Source: UBA9655 sp963704475 | GTDB lineage: Bacteria; Pseudomonadota; Alphaproteobacteria; UBA9655 | NCBI GenBank assembly: GCA_963704475.1 | Contig: OY969900.1 | Location: 930,001 to 994,000, forward strand | DNA length: 64,000 nt | Direction: 5' to 3' | Part shown: piece after piece, positions 48,566 to 57,872 of the stretch | How positions within the stretch are numbered: the stretch's first letter is position 1 | Layout of the letters: every line of letters begins with the position of its first letter | Translations under genes and position numbers: made by a program | Notes under the pieces: generated by a model | Told to the model about the DNA's origin: nothing | What the model saw: the letters and a program-made list of their open reading frames with translations, nothing else | Databases searched by the model: none

Positions 48566-50352
48566 TAACTTTTTACCCACCAGGTATTAAAGCCAACCCC
48601 ATCTTTGGGCTTTTTCTCCGGCATGCCAAATTTGTTCCAATAAGCAATGCGACTTGTTTTGCTATGCCATCCCGGAATACCATAATAGTTCCACAATAAT
48701 ACCCGATCCAATGCATGAACACGTGCAGTAAGGGCGGATCTATCGGGAGAGTCAATCACAAGGTTTACCAGCTGATCGACAACAGGATCCTGAACACCAG
48801 CAAAATTATGTCCCCCCTTCATGTTTGCAAACTGGGATGACCAGAATTCTCGTTGCTCATTTCCAGGCGTTTCAGTTTCAGGAATTATAGCATCGATCAT
48901 ATCATAGTTATACCCTTCTACTTTTTCAATATATTGAGACGGTGTTACGGTCCTTATCTCCATTTCAATCCCTAAAGGAATTAAATTTCTTTGCAAGGCA
49001 AGAGCTGCTCTTTCGTAAATTGGATCGTACAACAATAATTCAAAAACAAAAGGTTCATTTGTTTTCGCATTAACGCGTTTACCGTTTTTCACGATCCAGC
49101 CTGCTTCTTTTAAAAGGGCATCTGCCTCTTTCAACGTTTTCCTATTATTGCCCGATCCATCGGTGACAGGAAGACGAAAGGTGTGTGTAAAAAGTTCCGA
49201 AGGGAGCTTATCCTTAAAGGGCTCTAAAATTTTCAGCTCTTCTCCTTCAGGAAGTCCCTTTGAAGCAAGAGAAGAGTTGCTAAAATAACTTAAACTACGG
49301 GTATACGTGTCAAAGAAAAGTTGCTTATTGACCCATTCAAAATCAAATATTTTAGCCAGAGCCTCTCGAACCTTACGGTCTTGAAAAAGAGGTTTTCGGG
49401 TATTAAAGACAAACATCCGTATGCCTTGGGGAAGGTCGTTGGGAGCTTCTTTTAAAATAATTTTTCCTGTCTTTACAGCTGGAATATTATACCCTTTCGC
49501 CCAGTTTTTAGCGACGTTTTCAAGGCGAAAATCATAATCTCCTCCTTTAAAAGCTTCAAAAAGAACACCCTGATCTCGATAATAAACATACTTAACATCA
49601 AAATTATGTTGTCCCTTTTGAGAGGGTATGCTTTCTCCCCACCAGTTTGGAACCCGCTCATAAGTCACGAATTTCCCCGCCTTAAAATCCTTTACTTTAT
49701 ACGGTCCACACCCAACAGGAGGAACAAGATCAGCCTTTTCAAAGTCGTGTTTTTTGTAATACGCTTTTGAAAACACGGGCAGTTGCCCTAAGATAGCCGG
49801 AAGTTCACGATTTTTTTCTGTCGCAAAAATAAAGCGCACCGCCCAAGGATTTATTTTTTCAACTTTTTTTACGTCATGATAATATTGAGAAAAAAGGGGA
49901 ATCCCTTTTTTTATCAAGACGTTGAAGGAAAAAATCACATCATCTGCCGTCACAGGCGTTCCATCTGAAAACTTTGCCTTTTTATTCAACGTAAACGTGA
50001 CACTTTTTTTATCCGGTGCCACCTCAACCTTGTCAGCCAAATAAGCATACAGAGAAAAAGGTTCATCTCCAGCAGAAGCTAAAAGAGTACACTGCAGCAT
50101 ATCAGACCCTGCCGCTGCAGTTCCTTTAATAATATAAGGATTAAAAGCATCAAAGCTGCCAAAAGCGCCGAGCTTTACCATCCCCCCTTTGGGAGCATTG
50201 GGATTAACGTAATCAAAGTGAGTAAAGGTTGCGGGATATTTTAAATCTCCATAGACAGCAATGCCATGGGTAGGAGTGATAGGTGTTTCAGCAGAAAGAG
50301 AAGACGACGTAAAGACAACAAGAAGGGCTAGAAAGTATGTCAATCGGCTCAT
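48565..50352 (-). CDS. yejA: Periplasmic peptide-binding protein YejA, copy 1
   Basis: A 595-residue SBP_bac_5 protein with a signal peptide (LTYFLALLVVFTSSSLSAETP). It has the YejA features FTHFDYVNPNAPKGGMVKLG, KFSDGTPVTADDVIFSFNVL and the late HNFAGVQDPVVDQLVN segment. It delivers oligopeptides (microcin C-like in enterics) to YejBEF. Highly similar throughout to the gene just upstream, so the two are tandem duplicates. It overlaps yejB by one base. Confidence 0.95.
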   Translation of the reverse strand: MSRLTYFLALLVVFTSSSLSAETPITPTHGIAVYGDLKYPATFTHFDYVNPNAPKGGMVKLGAFGSFDAFNPYIIKGTAAAGSDMLQCTLLASAGDEPFSLYAYLADKVEVAPDKKSVTFTLNKKAKFSDGTPVTADDVIFSFNVLIKKGIPLFSQYYHDVKKVEKINPWAVRFIFATEKNRELPAILGQLPVFSKAYYKKHDFEKADLVPPVGCGPYKVKDFKAGKFVTYERVPNWWGESIPSQKGQHNFDVKYVYYRDQGVLFEAFKGGDYDFRLENVAKNWAKGYNIPAVKTGKIILKEAPNDLPQGIRMFVFNTRKPLFQDRKVREALAKIFDFEWVNKQLFFDTYTRSLSYFSNSSLASKGLPEGEELKILEPFKDKLPSELFTHTFRLPVTDGSGNNRKTLKEADALLKEAGWIVKNGKRVNAKTNEPFVFELLLYDPIYERAALALQRNLIPLGIEMEIRTVTPSQYIEKVEGYNYDMIDAIIPETETPGNEQREFWSSQFANMKGGHNFAGVQDPVVDQLVNLVIDSPDRSALTARVHALDRVLLWNYYGIPGWHSKTSRIAYWNKFGMPEKKPKDGVGFNTWWVKS

Positions 50353-50411
50353 TTTTTCTCCATCTTTGGATGTTTTATGAGGAGGAACGTACCAAAATTA
50401 CTCTGATAAAG

Positions 50412-52226
50412 CTATCTTTTTGTCGTCCTTTTTGTATCAGCATCAAGAAGCCACCACGTATTAAAGCCAACACCATCTTTTGGCTTTTCCTCTGGCATGC
50501 CGAATTTATTCCAGTAAGCCACACGACTTATTTTGCTGTGCCACCCCGGAATACCATAATAATTCCACTGTAAAACCCGATCCAATGCATGCACGCGTGC
50601 TGTAAGGGCCTGCCTATCAGGTGATGTAATCACAAGGTCTATCAACTGATCAATAACAGGATTCCTAACGCCAGCAAAGTTCTGTCCCCCCTTTACATTG
50701 GCAAACCTGGATAACCAGAATTCTCGTTGTTCATTACCGGGCGTCTCCGTCTCAGGGATCGGTACATGAATCATGTCATAGTCGTATTCTTCTAACTTCT
50801 CACTATATTGAGATACCGTTACGGTTCTCACCTCCATCTCAATACCCAAAGGAATTAAATTTCTTTGCAAAGCAAGGGCGGGTCTTTCATAGGTAGGATC
50901 GTATAATAAAAATTCAAATGCAAAAGGCTCATTTGTTTTCGCATTGACTCGTTTGCCGTTCTTAACCACCCAGCCTGCTTCTTTTAAAAGGGCGTCTGCC
51001 TCTTTCAATGCTTTCCGATCATTGCCCGATTTATCGGCGGTTGGAAGACGAAATTCTTGGCGGAACAGTTCTGGGGGAAGTTGATCCCTAAAAGGCTCTA
51101 AAATTTTTAATTCTTCCCCTTCAGGAAGACCCTTTGAGGCAAGAGGTGAGTTGCTAAAATAACTTAAACTACGTGTATACAGGTTAAATAAAAGCTCCTT
51201 ATTAACCCATTCAAAATCAAAGGCCTTCGTCAGAGCCTCTCGAACCTTACGATCTTGAAAAAGAGGCTTTCGCGTATTAAAGGCAAACATCTGTATTCCT
51301 TTGGGAAGTTTATCCGGGGCTTCTTTCAAAATAATTTTTCCTGTCTTTACAGCAGGAATATTATATCCTTTGACCCAGTTTATCGCGATATTTTCAAGGC
51401 GAAAATCATAATCTCCCGCTTTCAACGCCTCAAAAAGAACGCTCTGATCTCGATAATAAACATACCTGATGTCAAAATTATGTTGTCCCTTTTGAGAAGG
51501 CAGATTTTCTCCCCACCAATTCGGCACACGTTCATAAGTCACCAATTCCCCCGCCTTAAAATCCTTGACCTTATAAGGGCCACATCCAACAGGAGGAGAA
51601 ATCTCTGCCTTTTCAAAGTCGTGTTTTTCGTAATACGCTTTTGAAAAGACAGGAAATTGACCCAAAATGACTGGAAGCTCACGATTCTTATCTGTCGTAA
51701 AGATAAACCTCACTTCCAAAGGATTCATTTTTTCAACCGTTTTTATGTTACGGTAATACTGCGCAAAAAGAGGGAGCCCTTTTTCTTTCAGGGTATTAAA
51801 GGAAAAAATCACATCATCCGCCGTCACGGGCGTTCCATCTGAAAATTTCGCATTTTTATTCAACGTAAACGTGACACTTCTTTTATCCGGCGCCAGCTCA
51901 ACCTTTTCAGCCAAATACGCATACATAGACGAAGGCTCATCCTCGGAAGCGGCTAAAAGATTGCAAAATAGCAGTCCCGCTCCTGTAGCTGCATTACCCA
52001 TGATGATGAAGGGATTGAAATTATCAAACCCCCCAAAACCACCGAGCTTTACCATCCCCCCTTTGGGAGCGTTGGGATTAACGTAATCAAAGTGAGTAAA
52101 GGTTTCGGGATATTTTAAATCTCCAAATGTAGCAATGCCATGAGTAGGCGTGACGGGTGTTTCAGCAACAAGAGAAGAGGACGTAAAGAAAACTAGAAGG
52201 GCTAAAAAATAGTTCAATCGGTTCAT
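50412..52226 (-). CDS. yejA: Periplasmic peptide-binding protein YejA, copy 2
   Basis: 604 residues from ATG 52226 (MNRLNYFLALLVFFTSSSLVAETP). A longer frame to 52391 has no signal peptide and runs into a dispersed repeat, so it is rejected. Very similar to copy 1 from end to end (for example YVNPNAPKGGMVKLGGFGGFDNFNP) but with many scattered substitutions and a 10-residue different tail (DADTKRTTKR). First gene of the yejAABEF operon. Divergence between copies may broaden the range of peptides bound. Confidence 0.93.
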   Translation of the reverse strand: MNRLNYFLALLVFFTSSSLVAETPVTPTHGIATFGDLKYPETFTHFDYVNPNAPKGGMVKLGGFGGFDNFNPFIIMGNAATGAGLLFCNLLAASEDEPSSMYAYLAEKVELAPDKRSVTFTLNKNAKFSDGTPVTADDVIFSFNTLKEKGLPLFAQYYRNIKTVEKMNPLEVRFIFTTDKNRELPVILGQFPVFSKAYYEKHDFEKAEISPPVGCGPYKVKDFKAGELVTYERVPNWWGENLPSQKGQHNFDIRYVYYRDQSVLFEALKAGDYDFRLENIAINWVKGYNIPAVKTGKIILKEAPDKLPKGIQMFAFNTRKPLFQDRKVREALTKAFDFEWVNKELLFNLYTRSLSYFSNSPLASKGLPEGEELKILEPFRDQLPPELFRQEFRLPTADKSGNDRKALKEADALLKEAGWVVKNGKRVNAKTNEPFAFEFLLYDPTYERPALALQRNLIPLGIEMEVRTVTVSQYSEKLEEYDYDMIHVPIPETETPGNEQREFWLSRFANVKGGQNFAGVRNPVIDQLIDLVITSPDRQALTARVHALDRVLQWNYYGIPGWHSKISRVAYWNKFGMPEEKPKDGVGFNTWWLLDADTKRTTKR

Positions 52227-52378
52227 TTTTATTCCATTTTTGGATTTTTTATGGGGAGAAACGTATCGAAAATATTCAGATAAAGCTACCCATAAACTGA
52301 TAAATGCTGAGGCGATTACCTTGCCTTTTGATCTTTCTTTGCTTACATAAACTGTATGTGGTAAGCAATACACTGTCA

Positions 52379-52430
52379 CCCCGAACTTCACACTGTCATC
52401 CTGAACTTGTTTCAGGATAACAAGTGGCTG
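52379..52430. repeat. TGTCATCCTGAAC dispersed hairpin repeat
   Basis: Contains two partial units (TGTCACCCCGAACTT, TGTCATCCTGAACTTGTTTC) and the hairpin CCTGAA-CTTGT-TTCAGG (52400-52416). Related sequences occur at 54112-54178 and 57193-57216. A dispersed intergenic palindrome. Confidence 0.6.
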
Positions 52431-52463
52431 TACAACAAGAATGACCAGAAAGAGAGTATCTTA

Positions 52464-53045
52464 ATGTTACGACGTATGTATGATTGGATTTTAACCTTTG
52501 CGAGCCATCCTTATGCTATTTGGATTTTAGGCACCGTTTCATTTGTAGAAAGTTCTTTCTTTCCCATACCCCCTGATCCCCTCTTTATCGCCATGCTCTT
52601 GAGCCGACGGAGCCAATCCTGGACATTAGCTTTGGTGTGCACTCTCACGTCTGTTGCGGGAGGTTGGTTAGGCTATGCTATTGGTTATGGGCTGTATGAA
52701 ACTGTCGGAGAATTTATTATCAATACTTATGGTCTTCAAGGAGTCTTTGATAGATTTCAAGAAAGCTTTAACCAGTGGGGCTTTTGGATTGTCGCTCTAA
52801 AGGGATTAACTCCCATTCCGTATAAAGTTGTCACCATTGCCTGCGGCGTTACAGGCCTTAACTTTTTCACGTTTACCATGGCGTCTCTTATTGCTCGCGG
52901 TTTTCGTTTTTTTCTCCTTGCCACATTGTTTTGGTATTTCGGCCCTCCTCTTAAGATATACATTGAAAAAAACCTCACACTTGTAACGGTGGCCTCTCTG
53001 GGAGCTCTTTTAGGTGGATTTGGACTTCTTTGTGCGTTAGGATAA
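52464..53045 (+). CDS. YqaA/DedA-like (VTT domain) membrane protein
   Basis: A 193-residue inner-membrane protein of the YqaA branch of the SNARE-associated/VTT superfamily. It shows VSFVESSFFPIPPDPLF (the conserved E-SS-PIPPD motif), GGWLGYAIGYGLYE, FWIVALKGLTPIPYKVVTIACG and ~4-5 TM helices. The ATG at 52464 is chosen over a 19-residue longer start because it fits the family and AGAGAG lies upstream. DedA-type proteins act in lipid-carrier flipping and envelope maintenance; the exact role is unknown. It is followed 21 bases later by dsbB. Confidence 0.88.
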   Translation: MLRRMYDWILTFASHPYAIWILGTVSFVESSFFPIPPDPLFIAMLLSRRSQSWTLALVCTLTSVAGGWLGYAIGYGLYETVGEFIINTYGLQGVFDRFQESFNQWGFWIVALKGLTPIPYKVVTIACGVTGLNFFTFTMASLIARGFRFFLLATLFWYFGPPLKIYIEKNLTLVTVASLGALLGGFGLLCALG

Positions 53046-53066
53046 AAGAAAAAAGGAGACAAGAAC

Positions 53067-53576
53067 ATGTGCCCAAAATTCCTTAAAACTCTATCTTCTC
53101 AGAACCTACTTCGCCTTTTAACCATTCTCTCTCTTTGTGTCTTAGGGGCGGCTTATGTCCTAAAACATTTTTACGATGTTCAGCCCTGCCAAATGTGTCT
53201 TTATGAACAAAAAGTTTTTATGGGAACAGCAGGTGTCGCCCTTGCGAGCCTTCTTTTCCTTTCTCCACGGTGGCAATATTATGCAATCCTTCTCCTAGGA
53301 TTTATTTTTTTTGGGGGTGCTTGTCTTGCCGCTTATCATGTCGCTATTCAACACCATTGGGTTAGCTTACCTGCCTTTTGCAGCACGCATGATTTCAGTG
53401 CTTTTACTTCCCTTGAAGCCTTAAAAGAAGAGATGCTTAGTACACCATTCGTCAGATGTGATCAGGTCACGTGGAGCCTTTTTGGTCTCTCTCTTGCAGC
53501 TTATAATGCAATTCTTTCTCTTGTCCTTGCTCTTCTCTGTGGAAAATGGGCTTGTAGCCACCGCACCCATCGATGA
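53067..53576 (+). CDS. dsbB: Disulfide bond formation protein DsbB
   Basis: A 169-residue, four-helix quinone-linked oxidase of DsbA. The first Cys pair is in VQPCQMCLYEQK; the second pair is in the periplasmic loop (LPAFCSTHDFSAF ... PFVRCDQVTW). Length fits alphaproteobacterial DsbB. AAAGGAGAC precedes the ATG. Its stop overlaps the coq7 start (ATGA), linking two quinone-related genes. Confidence 0.93.
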   Translation: MCPKFLKTLSSQNLLRLLTILSLCVLGAAYVLKHFYDVQPCQMCLYEQKVFMGTAGVALASLLFLSPRWQYYAILLLGFIFFGGACLAAYHVAIQHHWVSLPAFCSTHDFSAFTSLEALKEEMLSTPFVRCDQVTWSLFGLSLAAYNAILSLVLALLCGKWACSHRTHR

Positions 53577-54097
53577 AATCTCTTCCCGGCCAGGATTCGC
53601 CCGAAAAACAAATTGCCTCTATGTTGCGGGTGAATTTGGCCGGAGAACAAGGCGCCATGCGCATTTACGAAGGACAACTTACTGTTTTAAAAAATCACCC
53701 CTCAGCCCCTCTTTTAAAACATATGAAAGAGCAAGAAGTGGAGCATACTAAAAATTTTGAAAAATGGGTTGTTGAGCACCGTGTCCGCCCGACTCTCCTT
53801 CAACCCCTCTGGCATGTCAGCGGCTATGCCCTTGGCGTCATAACTGGTCTTTTAGGAGAACGTGCGGCAATGACCTGTACGGCAGCCGTTGAAGAAGTCA
53901 TTGACGACCATTACGAAAAACAACTCCTTCGCCTGAAAGATCACAACCCAGCATTGTCCGAGCTTATCGCAGCCTGTCAGCAAGATGAACGAGATCACCG
54001 GGATATAGCCCTTGAACACAGCCCCGTTTATCCCATCCTGTCATCTGCGATTAAAACGGCCTCTCGCCTCGCCATTTGGCTGTCGGAGCGGGTGTAG
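53573..54097 (+). CDS. coq7: Demethoxyubiquinone hydroxylase COQ7
   Basis: A 174-residue ferritin-like diiron monooxygenase for the penultimate step of ubiquinone synthesis. Iron ligands are visible: Glu in NLAGEQGAMRIYEGQ, the ExxH in EQEVEHTKNFEKW, Glu in VEEVIDDHYEKQL and the ExxH in QQDERDHRDIALE. It starts inside the dsbB stop. Aerobic ubiquinone synthesis implies a respiratory life style. Confidence 0.95.
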   Translation: MKSLPGQDSPEKQIASMLRVNLAGEQGAMRIYEGQLTVLKNHPSAPLLKHMKEQEVEHTKNFEKWVVEHRVRPTLLQPLWHVSGYALGVITGLLGERAAMTCTAAVEEVIDDHYEKQLLRLKDHNPALSELIAACQQDERDHRDIALEHSPVYPILSSAIKTASRLAIWLSERV

Positions 54098-54111
54098 GCC
54101 CCCTTGCAATG

Positions 54112-54178
54112 TTGTCATCCTGAACTCGTTTCAGGACCCCATGACAACGAGATCCCGAAACAAGTTCGGGACGACAGT
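54112..54178. repeat. TGTCATCCTGAAC dispersed palindromic repeat
   Basis: TGTCATCCTGAACTCGTTTC faces CGAAACAAGTTCGGGACGACA across 54113-54178, making a long imperfect hairpin. It lies between the convergent coq7 and radC genes and could double as a bidirectional transcription stop. Confidence 0.65.
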
Positions 54179-54194
54179 GTTATGATGACAAGAC

Positions 54195-54866
54195 CTAAAT
54201 CAGCCGTTGTTCCCGCAAAGACACATGTCCAAAACGGCCAATAATTAAATGATCAAGAACATTAATTTCAAGTTCATGGGCGGCTTTCACCACACGGCGA
54301 GTCATATCAATGTCCGCAACTGACGGAGTCGGATCGCCGCTTGGGTGGTTGTGAACCATAATAAGGCTTGTAGCCCCAAGTTCAAGGGTTCGCTTAACAA
54401 CCTCTCGCGGGAAGATCGACGTCCGGTTAATCGTCCCCATCTGTTGGACTTCATCCGCAATAAGCTTGTTTTTTTGATCGAGAAACAAAAGACGAAATTG
54501 TTCGATCGCCAAATGAGACATGCGCGCGCGGCAATAGTTAAGAATGGATTGCCACGAATTAAGTGAAACTTGGGTAGAGGCCTCTTCTCGCAAAAGACGA
54601 CACGCTGCTTCATGGACAGCCTTAAGCACCACAAGGGTTGCCTCACCCACACCCGGAATTGCTTTCAATTTTTCGAGATCTGCTTGCAAAAGACCAGAAA
54701 AGCTCCCACATGTTTGGAGAAGCTGCTTCGCAAGCGGTTTGACATCACCCCGTGGCATCACTCCAAACAGAAGCAATTCAATAAGTTCATAATCGGGGAT
54801 TCCTTTTTCTCCCCCCTTCAAAAAACGGTCTCTGAGCCGTTTGCGATGGCCACTATGATCTGTCAT
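54195..54866 (-). CDS. radC: RadC/JAB-domain protein
   Basis: 223 residues. Helix-hairpin-helix-like N-terminus (LEKLKAIPGVGEATLVVLKA) and a C-terminal JAMM-type domain with the metal motif VHNHPSGDPTPSVADID. The family's biochemical role is unsettled. Last gene of the suhB-sfsA-map-radC operon; its ATG overlaps the map stop (ATGA). Confidence 0.93.
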   Translation of the reverse strand: MTDHSGHRKRLRDRFLKGGEKGIPDYELIELLLFGVMPRGDVKPLAKQLLQTCGSFSGLLQADLEKLKAIPGVGEATLVVLKAVHEAACRLLREEASTQVSLNSWQSILNYCRARMSHLAIEQFRLLFLDQKNKLIADEVQQMGTINRTSIFPREVVKRTLELGATSLIMVHNHPSGDPTPSVADIDMTRRVVKAAHELEINVLDHLIIGRFGHVSLREQRLI

Positions 54867-55612
54867 AAGGTGAAAATCTCGTATCCGGTTGCTGTGACAG
54901 CAAGGCTGTGCTCAAACTGGGCAGACAAAGATTTATCCCGAGTTACCGCTGTCCAGCCATCACTTAAGATCTTAACCTCATACCGTCCCGCATTAATCAT
55001 AGGTTCAATGGTAAAAAACATCCCCTCTTTCAGTTCAATCCCTGTATGGGGTTTACCGTAATGAAGGACTTCCGGAGGTGCATGGAAAACCCGCCCCACT
55101 CCATGGCCACAGAAGTCTCTCACCACAGAAAATCCTTTGGATTCTGCATAAGTCTGAATGGCGTGCCCAATATCTCCAAAATGCGCCCCAGGGCGAACAA
55201 CGTCTATGCCCCGCATCATAGCTTCATAGGTTACATCAATCAAACGCCGAGCTTTCAACGGAATTTTTCCAATCCCAAACATGCGGCTCGTATCCCCATG
55301 CCATCCATCCACAATAACTGTCACATCAATGTTCAAAATATCCCCAAGAGCAAGCTGCTTAGGCCCTGGAATCCCGTGACAGACAACATGATTAACAGAG
55401 GTGCAAATGGATTTGGGGAATCCCTTATAATTTAAAGGAGCAGGAATAGCCCCATGGCTCACTATAAAGTCATGACATAGATCATTAAGTTCTTGCGTGG
55501 TCACCCCTTCTTTTACATAAGGCGTAATATAATCAAGCGTTTGAGCCGCAAGATGGCCCGCTTTACGCATTCCCTCAAAATCAGCAGGCGTATGGAGAGG
55601 AATTATCGTCAT
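54863..55612 (-). CDS. map: Methionine aminopeptidase, type I
   Basis: A 249-residue metallo-aminopeptidase removing initiator Met. Metal ligands: Asp in LNIDVTVIVDGWHGDTSRMF (two Asp), His in GHGVGRVFHAPPEV, Glu in FTIEPMINAG and the late Glu in QFEHSLAVT. Normal length. Its start overlaps the sfsA stop, and its stop overlaps the radC start. Confidence 0.96.
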   Translation of the reverse strand: MTIIPLHTPADFEGMRKAGHLAAQTLDYITPYVKEGVTTQELNDLCHDFIVSHGAIPAPLNYKGFPKSICTSVNHVVCHGIPGPKQLALGDILNIDVTVIVDGWHGDTSRMFGIGKIPLKARRLIDVTYEAMMRGIDVVRPGAHFGDIGHAIQTYAESKGFSVVRDFCGHGVGRVFHAPPEVLHYGKPHTGIELKEGMFFTIEPMINAGRYEVKILSDGWTAVTRDKSLSAQFEHSLAVTATGYEIFTL

Positions 55613-56298
55613 ATCTTAAACCTCAAAGAGTGCGCCAGTGTAATCCCCTTTGGGCTTACATCGCAAGCATAGACAAGAGGTTTAACCCCTTTTTCAAACG
55701 CAAGCGTGGCCTCACGCCCATACAGGGGATCGATATCATGCGCAAGTTCAAATGCCTCACAATCATTTCGTTGCACAACGTAAATAACATAAGCTGAATG
55801 GCCAAGCTGCACCATCTCAGCAAGCTCTCGCATATGTTTAGCCCCTCGCACCGTAGGTGAACTTGGAAAGGCTGCATTCTTCCCTCGTTTCAAGTGAACG
55901 TTCTTGACCTCTACATATGTCAACGGAGGATCAAGCAAAATATCAATACGAGAATTTTTTCCGTAAGCCACTTCACGACGAAGGGTGGTATAGCCTTGAA
56001 GGTCGAAAATACCTCCTGCTTGAAGAGCTTCACACACCAACCCATTGGGATGGGACGTATTCATTCCTACATATACTCCCTCAACTTCCGCCATTTCCCA
56101 TGTAAAAGGCAACTTGCGAGAGGGATTGGGAGATTCTGACACCCATACAGGCGTATCCGGACTATCAAGGCCCTGCATGGCGCCAGGATTGGGACAATGG
56201 GCGGTAATAAGTTTTCCAGAGTCGAGCTCTATATCTGCAAGGAAACGCTTATAGCGCTTGATAAGACGACCTTTTTGAAGGGGGGTGGAGAAGATCAC
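55609..56298 (-). CDS. sfsA: Sugar fermentation stimulation protein A homologue
   Basis: A 229-residue SfsA protein: FSTPLQKGRLIKRYKRFLAD, LITAHCPNPGAMQGL, the nuclease-like core RIDILLDPPLTYVEVKNVHL and AFPSSPTVRGAKHMRELAEM. The family is DNA-binding with a PD-(D/E)xK-type fold; its physiological role is unclear. Embedded between suhB and map in one operon. Confidence 0.93.
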   Translation of the reverse strand: MIFSTPLQKGRLIKRYKRFLADIELDSGKLITAHCPNPGAMQGLDSPDTPVWVSESPNPSRKLPFTWEMAEVEGVYVGMNTSHPNGLVCEALQAGGIFDLQGYTTLRREVAYGKNSRIDILLDPPLTYVEVKNVHLKRGKNAAFPSSPTVRGAKHMRELAEMVQLGHSAYVIYVVQRNDCEAFELAHDIDPLYGREATLAFEKGVKPLVYACDVSPKGITLAHSLRFKI

Positions 56299-56307
56299 GA
56301 AAACCCG

Positions 56308-57123
56308 TTACGCCTTACTTACTAATAACTCTCTCAGCGGTTGATTCAACGCCTGATTTGTCGCAAGAACTGACCCTGTGTTGAGCATATCCTCCCCACC
56401 CTCAAGATCCGCCACATATCCACCTGCTTCTCGAACAAGGACAATTCCTGCAGCGATATCCCACCTAGAAAGACCCCTATCCCAGTAGCCATCATATCGA
56501 CCGGCAGCAACATAAGCAAGATCAAGGGCCGCGGATCCAAAACGACGAATCCCTGCAACAGCAGGCATGACACGCCTTAAGGTTTCTTGGAATTTTTCTC
56601 TCTGCTCAACCGTATGCCGCGCAAAAGGAATCCCTGTCCCAAGAACAGCGTCCTGAAGGTTATGACGAGCGGATACACGCAGGCGCCGTTCATTCAAAAA
56701 GGCCCCTCCCCCTTTTTCAGTATAGAAAAGCTCGTCCTTGATAGGGTCATAGACTACGCCTGCAATCAGCTCAGGGCCCTTTGTAAGACCAATGGAAATA
56801 GAAAAATGTGGAATACCGTGAAGAAAGTTCGTGGTCCCATCGAGAGGATCAATAACCCATGTATGATCGTCCTCTCCTTGAACTTCCCCCCCTTCTTCCA
56901 TAATAAACCCATAAGAAGGGCGCGCTTTCTTGAGTTCTTTATAGAGGGTATCTTCTGCTTTTTTATCAGCGGTTGAGACAAAATCGCCCGGCCCTTTGCG
57001 CGAAACCTGAAGATGTTCAACCTCCCCAAAGTCGCGTACCAAGCCACGTGCTGCCTTAAAAGCCGCATTACACATCACATTAAGGTGAGGCGAGCGGGAA
57101 ACGATGCGTACTTGATGAGCCAT
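56308..57123 (-). CDS. suhB: Inositol monophosphatase family protein (SuhB-like)
   Basis: A 271-residue lithium-sensitive phosphatase. Metal motifs: EEGGEV, WVIDPLDGTTNFLHG (DP-x-DGT), and SRWDIAAGIVLVREAGG (WD-x-AAG). SuhB proteins dephosphorylate inositol-1-phosphate and in some bacteria also join rRNA antitermination complexes. Start ATG 57123; first gene of the operon with sfsA 9 bases downstream. Confidence 0.93.
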   Translation of the reverse strand: MAHQVRIVSRSPHLNVMCNAAFKAARGLVRDFGEVEHLQVSRKGPGDFVSTADKKAEDTLYKELKKARPSYGFIMEEGGEVQGEDDHTWVIDPLDGTTNFLHGIPHFSISIGLTKGPELIAGVVYDPIKDELFYTEKGGGAFLNERRLRVSARHNLQDAVLGTGIPFARHTVEQREKFQETLRRVMPAVAGIRRFGSAALDLAYVAAGRYDGYWDRGLSRWDIAAGIVLVREAGGYVADLEGGEDMLNTGSVLATNQALNQPLRELLVSKA

Positions 57124-57343
57124 GGCTTATAATAGCTCTCAGGGATAAAATTTACAATGGAAGGAATTTTAAACCCACACTTTTTCAGAGCTGTCATCCA
57201 GAACTTTTTCAGGATCCACGTTAACGAAACTTTAACCTTTCTCGAATATATTAATGAATACACTACTCTTATAAGTGCTATCTGGCTCTACTGATGATCT
57301 GTCGAGTCAGCAATTAAAACGAAACCATCAAAAAGGAATCGAT

Positions 57344-57745
57344 ATGTATAAAAAATTACTGCAAGCATTAGTGTTGAGCATAACACTCATTACATGGGTA
57401 CAAGTTACAATGGCCACACCACCAGCAATCCCCGATGAAAAATCACCAGAGCCCCTTGAAACGTTGAATTCTCGTGAAGAAACCGTGCGAAAAATATCTA
57501 CAAAAAATGACTCTACAGCTGCATCTGCAGACTTACCGAGAATCGCTGCTACACAAGGTTGGTCGTGCCGGTGTAAAGGGGATCCACGTGGGTATTGGAG
57601 CTGTTTCTCCTTGGAGAACGAGTGTGCTGGTCAATGTGGTGATCTTGGCAAACAAGTGTCTTCAAATACGCAAGAGTGCAATAACCCCCCGCACGCCGGC
57701 CCAAAAGGCCCAGCCGGCGGACCAGTCGGCGGACCAAGCGCTTGA
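57344..57745 (+). CDS. Small Cys-rich secreted protein, unknown
   Basis: 133 residues from ATG 57344 (AAAAAGGAATC upstream). A signal peptide (LLQALVLSITLITWVQVTMA, cleavage before TPPA) leads to a Pro/Ser/Glu-rich spacer. A compact Cys cluster follows (WSCRCKGDPRGYWSCFSLEN, then ECAGQCGDLGKQV), with six Cys before a seventh in QECNN. The tail is Gly/Pro-rich (AGPKGPAGGPVGGPSA). The Cys cluster suggests a disulfide-stabilised exported domain, and dsbB is nearby. No family recognised. A possible effector or envelope peptide. Confidence 0.6.
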   Translation: MYKKLLQALVLSITLITWVQVTMATPPAIPDEKSPEPLETLNSREETVRKISTKNDSTAASADLPRIAATQGWSCRCKGDPRGYWSCFSLENECAGQCGDLGKQVSSNTQECNNPPHAGPKGPAGGPVGGPSA

Positions 57746-57872
57746 GAATTTCTGTCAGTTGATCACAAAATTCTCCTGGTTAAATCATATATCCCTCGGT
57801 GTCCATTCACTCAAAAAATTTGCCCCATCCTTCCCTCTGTGTCATAGTATTAGAGATACAGAGGAGGATTAC

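Noticed and set aside
52227..52391. 55-residue N-terminal extension of yejA copy 2
   Set aside because: It reads through a dispersed hairpin repeat and would bury the signal peptide; ATG 52226 matches copy 1.
57474..57872. 133-residue N-terminal extension of hemB
   Set aside because: The extension is an out-of-frame reading of the small secreted gene; GAGGAGG and family length fix the start at 57873.
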